Source: CAYHDV01 sp047619465 (lineage in GTDB: Bacteria > Patescibacteriota > Minisyncoccia > Phycocordibacterales > CSBR16-119). From it: DNA of 14,106 nucleotides. Shown piece after piece: positions 12,442-14,106 of the stretch (positions within the stretch are counted from its first letter, which is position 1; every line of letters begins with the position of its first letter). The notes under the pieces were generated by a model, which was not told the origin of the DNA, made no database searches, and saw nothing but the letters and a program-made list of their open reading frames with translations. Position numbers and translations under genes: made by a program. The stretch is taken from the NCBI GenBank assembly GCA_047619465.1, contig JBLHJW010000017.1:1-14106 (forward strand), in the 5' to 3' direction.

Positions 12442-12473
12442 ATTATATTAGCACGCTTAAAAAGACCTGGCAA
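12442..12473 (-). promoter_or_regulatory. Promoter of glycosyltransferase gene, leaderless geometry
   Basis: Perfect TATAAT on the minus strand (12447-12442), six bases (CCCATT), then ATG 12435. The best -35, TTGCCA (12473-12468), has a 20-bp spacer, longer than ideal. There is no Shine-Dalgarno site. Confidence 0.6.
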
Positions 12474-12475
12474 TC

Positions 12476-12503
12476 AAAAAAGCCCAATAGATTGGGCTTT
12501 TTT
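12476..12503 (-). terminator. Intrinsic terminator of the DUF378 gene
   Basis: AAAAAAGCCCAAT/ATTGGGCTTTTTT, a near-perfect long stem with a minimal loop and T-run on either strand. It lies 21 bp after the DUF378 stop codon and 2 bp before the next gene's -35. Confidence 0.9.
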
Positions 12504-12524
12504 AGGATTGTAATACTATTAAAT

Positions 12525-12770
12525 CTATGCTTTTTTACCGTGAACATCGCAAGATCCTCCAGCACAATCAGAGCAAGGATCCTTCTTTACACAAAGTGAG
12601 TAGATAGCTGAAAGTCCAATAAGGATATACACAATAAACTCAAGCGTTGGAATTCCTCCAAAAACAAGGTTTACCAGGTTCCAGTTTGAACCAAAGAATC
12701 CTGCAACTCCTACAAGACCCCAGTTAAGTGCACCTATTGATGTTAGGTACATTGCTGTTTTTTTCATCAT
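12525..12770 (-). CDS. DUF378 membrane protein with Cys-rich tail
   Basis: An 81-aa protein matching DUF378: start with MKKTAMYLTSIGALNWGLVG (the family's conserved GALNWGLVG at 13-21), a first membrane segment at about 7-26, a short loop (FFGSNWNLVNLVFGGIPTLE) and a second membrane segment at about 43-60. Function of the family is unknown. The C-terminal 22 residues carry four cysteines and a histidine (C60, C66, C69, C74, H77, in PCSDCAGGSCDVH), which could bind a metal or form disulfides. Two adjacent ATGs (12770, 12767) are possible starts. The gene lies between the terminators of the sigma factor and its own, so it is a single-gene unit. Confidence 0.85.
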   Translation of the reverse strand: MMKKTAMYLTSIGALNWGLVGVAGFFGSNWNLVNLVFGGIPTLEFIVYILIGLSAIYSLCVKKDPCSDCAGGSCDVHGKKA

Positions 12771-12815
12771 AATATATATAAATTTAGTTTAGTAATTATT
12801 AAAAGACCTCCTTTT

Positions 12816-12824
12816 ATTATACCA
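12816..12824 (-). promoter_or_regulatory. Extended -10 promoter of DUF378 gene
   Basis: Perfect TGG-TATAAT on the minus strand (-10 at 12821-12816). The predicted start is near 12809, leaving about 39 nt of AT-rich leader before ATG 12770 without a usable Shine-Dalgarno site. A weaker TTTATA (12782-12777) lies six bases before the ATG and fits the leaderless spacing. Confidence 0.6.
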
Positions 12825-12831
12825 GTCAAAC

Positions 12832-12855
12832 AAAAAACCCCATAAGGGGTTTTTC
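12832..12855 (-). terminator. Intrinsic terminator of the sigma factor gene
   Basis: AAAAACCCC/GGGGTTTTT with an ATAA loop (12833-12854), followed on the minus strand by a T-run (TTTTTTGTTTG). It lies 32 bp after the sigma factor stop and 7 bp before the DUF378 extended -10. Confidence 0.9.
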
Positions 12856-12886
12856 ACATAAGCATTGTTAATTAAAAAACTTAACC

Positions 12887-14106
12887 TTAATCAAAATGAT
12901 TTCTAAGTCGAGCGATCTTCTCGTGACCTCGAAGCTTCTCATGAACCTTTGCTTCGATCTGGCGAATACGTTCACGAGTTACACCAAACTCTTGTCCTAC
13001 TTCCTCTAGTGTGTGCTGGATTCCATTTAGAAGTCCATAACGCATCTCTAGAATCTTTCGTTCCTTTGGAGAAAGCTCATCTAGAACTTCAAAAATTTGA
13101 TCATGTAGAATTCTCTGTGATGACTCCTCATCTGGACGGAGAATTTTATCATCTGCAATAAATTCTGAAAGTGTAGATTTTTCCTCATCTCCATTTATAG
13201 GTTTTTCAAGGGATGTTGTTTCTTGAGATATTTTCTCTATAACGTGAATTTTTTCAACATCTACCCCCATCTCTGTAGCCACCTCTTCTGCAAGAGGTTC
13301 TCGTCCCAAGTCTTGAGAAAGCCTTCGGTGTATTTGTTTATATTTTGAAATAGTCTCCACCATGTGAACAGGAATTCGAATAGTTCGAGACTGGTCAGCC
13401 AGAGCTCTGGTAATAGACTGTCTTATCCACCAAGTGGCGTATGTTGAAAATTTATAACCTTTTGTCCAGTCAAATTTCTCTACAGCTTTAAATAACCCTA
13501 GGTTACCTTCTTGTATCAAGTCAAGAAGCGTTAGGTCTGAGCTACGGTTTGAGTACTTCTTTGCAATAGAAACAACCAGTCTTAGGTTGGCCCGAGCAAG
13601 AAGATTCTTCGCCTCTTCTTCTCCGGCTTCGATACGCTGAGCCAGTTCTCTCTCTTCAGCTGCTTTTATAAGTGGGAATTGACCAATCTCTTTAAGATAA
13701 ATCTGAATAGAGTCATAGCTGGCACCTTCCTTTCCAAGTCTTCCTTTTTTCTTTGGAGTGTCCTCTTCTAGTTGAAGCAAGTTTCCACCTTCAAGAACAT
13801 CAACTCCTGAATCAACAAATTGACCATACAAATCATCAAGAAAAACAACATCTGTTTCAATTGTTGGGAATTCTTTTAGAATCTCACCGTAAGTAATAAA
13901 TCCTCTCTTCATACCTTTAGAGACAAGAGCTGAAGCTTGAGCTTGTTTCTTTTGAGCTTTTGTTTTTGGCGCTCGTTTTGCTGGCGCTTTTTTCACAGCT
14001 ACCTTCTTAACAGGATTTTCAACTTTCTTTTTTGTGGTTTTGGCAACCTTTTTTTTCACACTGACCTTATTGGTCTTGAGTGCTTTTTTTACTGCGGTCT
14101 TGGCCC
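12887..14106 (-). CDS. rpoD: Primary sigma factor (RpoD/SigA), 5' end outside window
   Basis: The frame is open to the right edge; 405 residues are visible. A GTG at 14059 could be read as a start, but lysine/alanine-rich coding continues upstream (TAVKKALKTNKVSVKKK), so the true start lies outside. Counting from that GTG: a K/A-rich extension (1-45), region 1.1-like (47-92, SKGMKRGFITYGEILKEFP), region 1.2 (116-150), region 2 (151-235, with EGNLGLFKAVEKFDW and YATWWIRQSITRALADQSRTIRIP), region 3 (235-310) and region 4 (318-385, with PKERKILEMRYGL and the DNA-binding TLEEVGQEFGVTRERIRQIE). Region 2.3/2.4 residues that melt and read the -10 element are intact, fitting the TATAAT-like boxes seen in this window. 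It directs RNA polymerase to housekeeping promoters. The histone-like N-terminal tail is unusual in length. Confidence 0.95.
   Translation of the reverse strand, partial: AKTAVKKALKTNKVSVKKKVAKTTKKKVENPVKKVAVKKAPAKRAPKTKAQKKQAQASALVSKGMKRGFITYGEILKEFPTIETDVVFLDDLYGQFVDSGVDVLEGGNLLQLEEDTPKKKGRLGKEGASYDSIQIYLKEIGQFPLIKAAEERELAQRIEAGEEEAKNLLARANLRLVVSIAKKYSNRSSDLTLLDLIQEGNLGLFKAVEKFDWTKGYKFSTYATWWIRQSITRALADQSRTIRIPVHMVETISKYKQIHRRLSQDLGREPLAEEVATEMGVDVEKIHVIEKISQETTSLEKPINGDEEKSTLSEFIADDKILRPDEESSQRILHDQIFEVLDELSPKERKILEMRYGLLNGIQHTLEEVGQEFGVTRERIRQIEAKVHEKLRGHEKIARLRNHFD

Noticed and set aside
12806..12813. Perfect Shine-Dalgarno-like AAGGAGGT on the minus strand upstream of DUF378
   Set aside because: It lies about 35 nt before the ATG, sits at the predicted transcription start, and no start codon follows at a usable distance.

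Overview
The window is low-GC DNA, densely packed and mostly coded on the minus strand. It looks like a small-genome bacterium of the Candidate Phyla Radiation (Patescibacteria), probably a parcubacterial lineage. This rests on family content (a CxxC-x17-CxxC zinc-ribbon protein, a short WGWTPARWQGW membrane protein, PspC/toastrack, Ig-like plus peptidoglycan-binding secreted proteins), on K/A-rich tails, on scarce Shine-Dalgarno sites and on very short intergenic spaces. I see no mobile element, CRISPR array or rRNA. Assignment below phylum would need a search.

Layout, left to right. Positions 1-500: the 3' end of a membrane-protein gene, then tRNA-Thr(UGU) with its own promoter and terminator. 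Positions 598-2414: a NUDIX hydrolase (+), a DUF1905 protein (-), an unrecognised 224-aa protein (-), and a frameshifted small-gene remnant (+). Positions 2409-6300 (-): ABC-F ATPase, then a large secreted propeller/Ig-like/peptidoglycan-binding protein, then a PhnA-type domain protein. Positions 6419-7760 (-): an RGG-repeat zinc-ribbon protein with a histone-H1-like tail, a GIY-YIG protein and a small membrane protein. Positions 7815-9990 (-): an envelope-stress-like operon of PadR regulator, PspC/toastrack membrane protein and a 21-aa lysine-rich protein. Positions 10095-10385 (+): an unrecognised 96-aa protein. Positions 10487-12435 (-): a processive family 2 glycosyltransferase followed by a membrane-anchored thioredoxin-like protein. 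Positions 12525-14106 (-): a DUF378 membrane protein and the primary sigma factor, which runs off the right edge.

Two themes stand out. First, for at least seven genes a good -10 hexamer is followed by only 6-7 nt and then ATG. The transcript would therefore start at or within a base or so of the start codon (leaderless mRNA). Second, the PadR promoter carries an inverted repeat that fills the space between -35 and -10, an apparent autoregulatory operator for the PadR-PspC/toastrack operon. Terminators and promoters often touch or overlap, and some stop codons lie inside terminator hairpins. None of the 18 visible intact genes ends in TGA.
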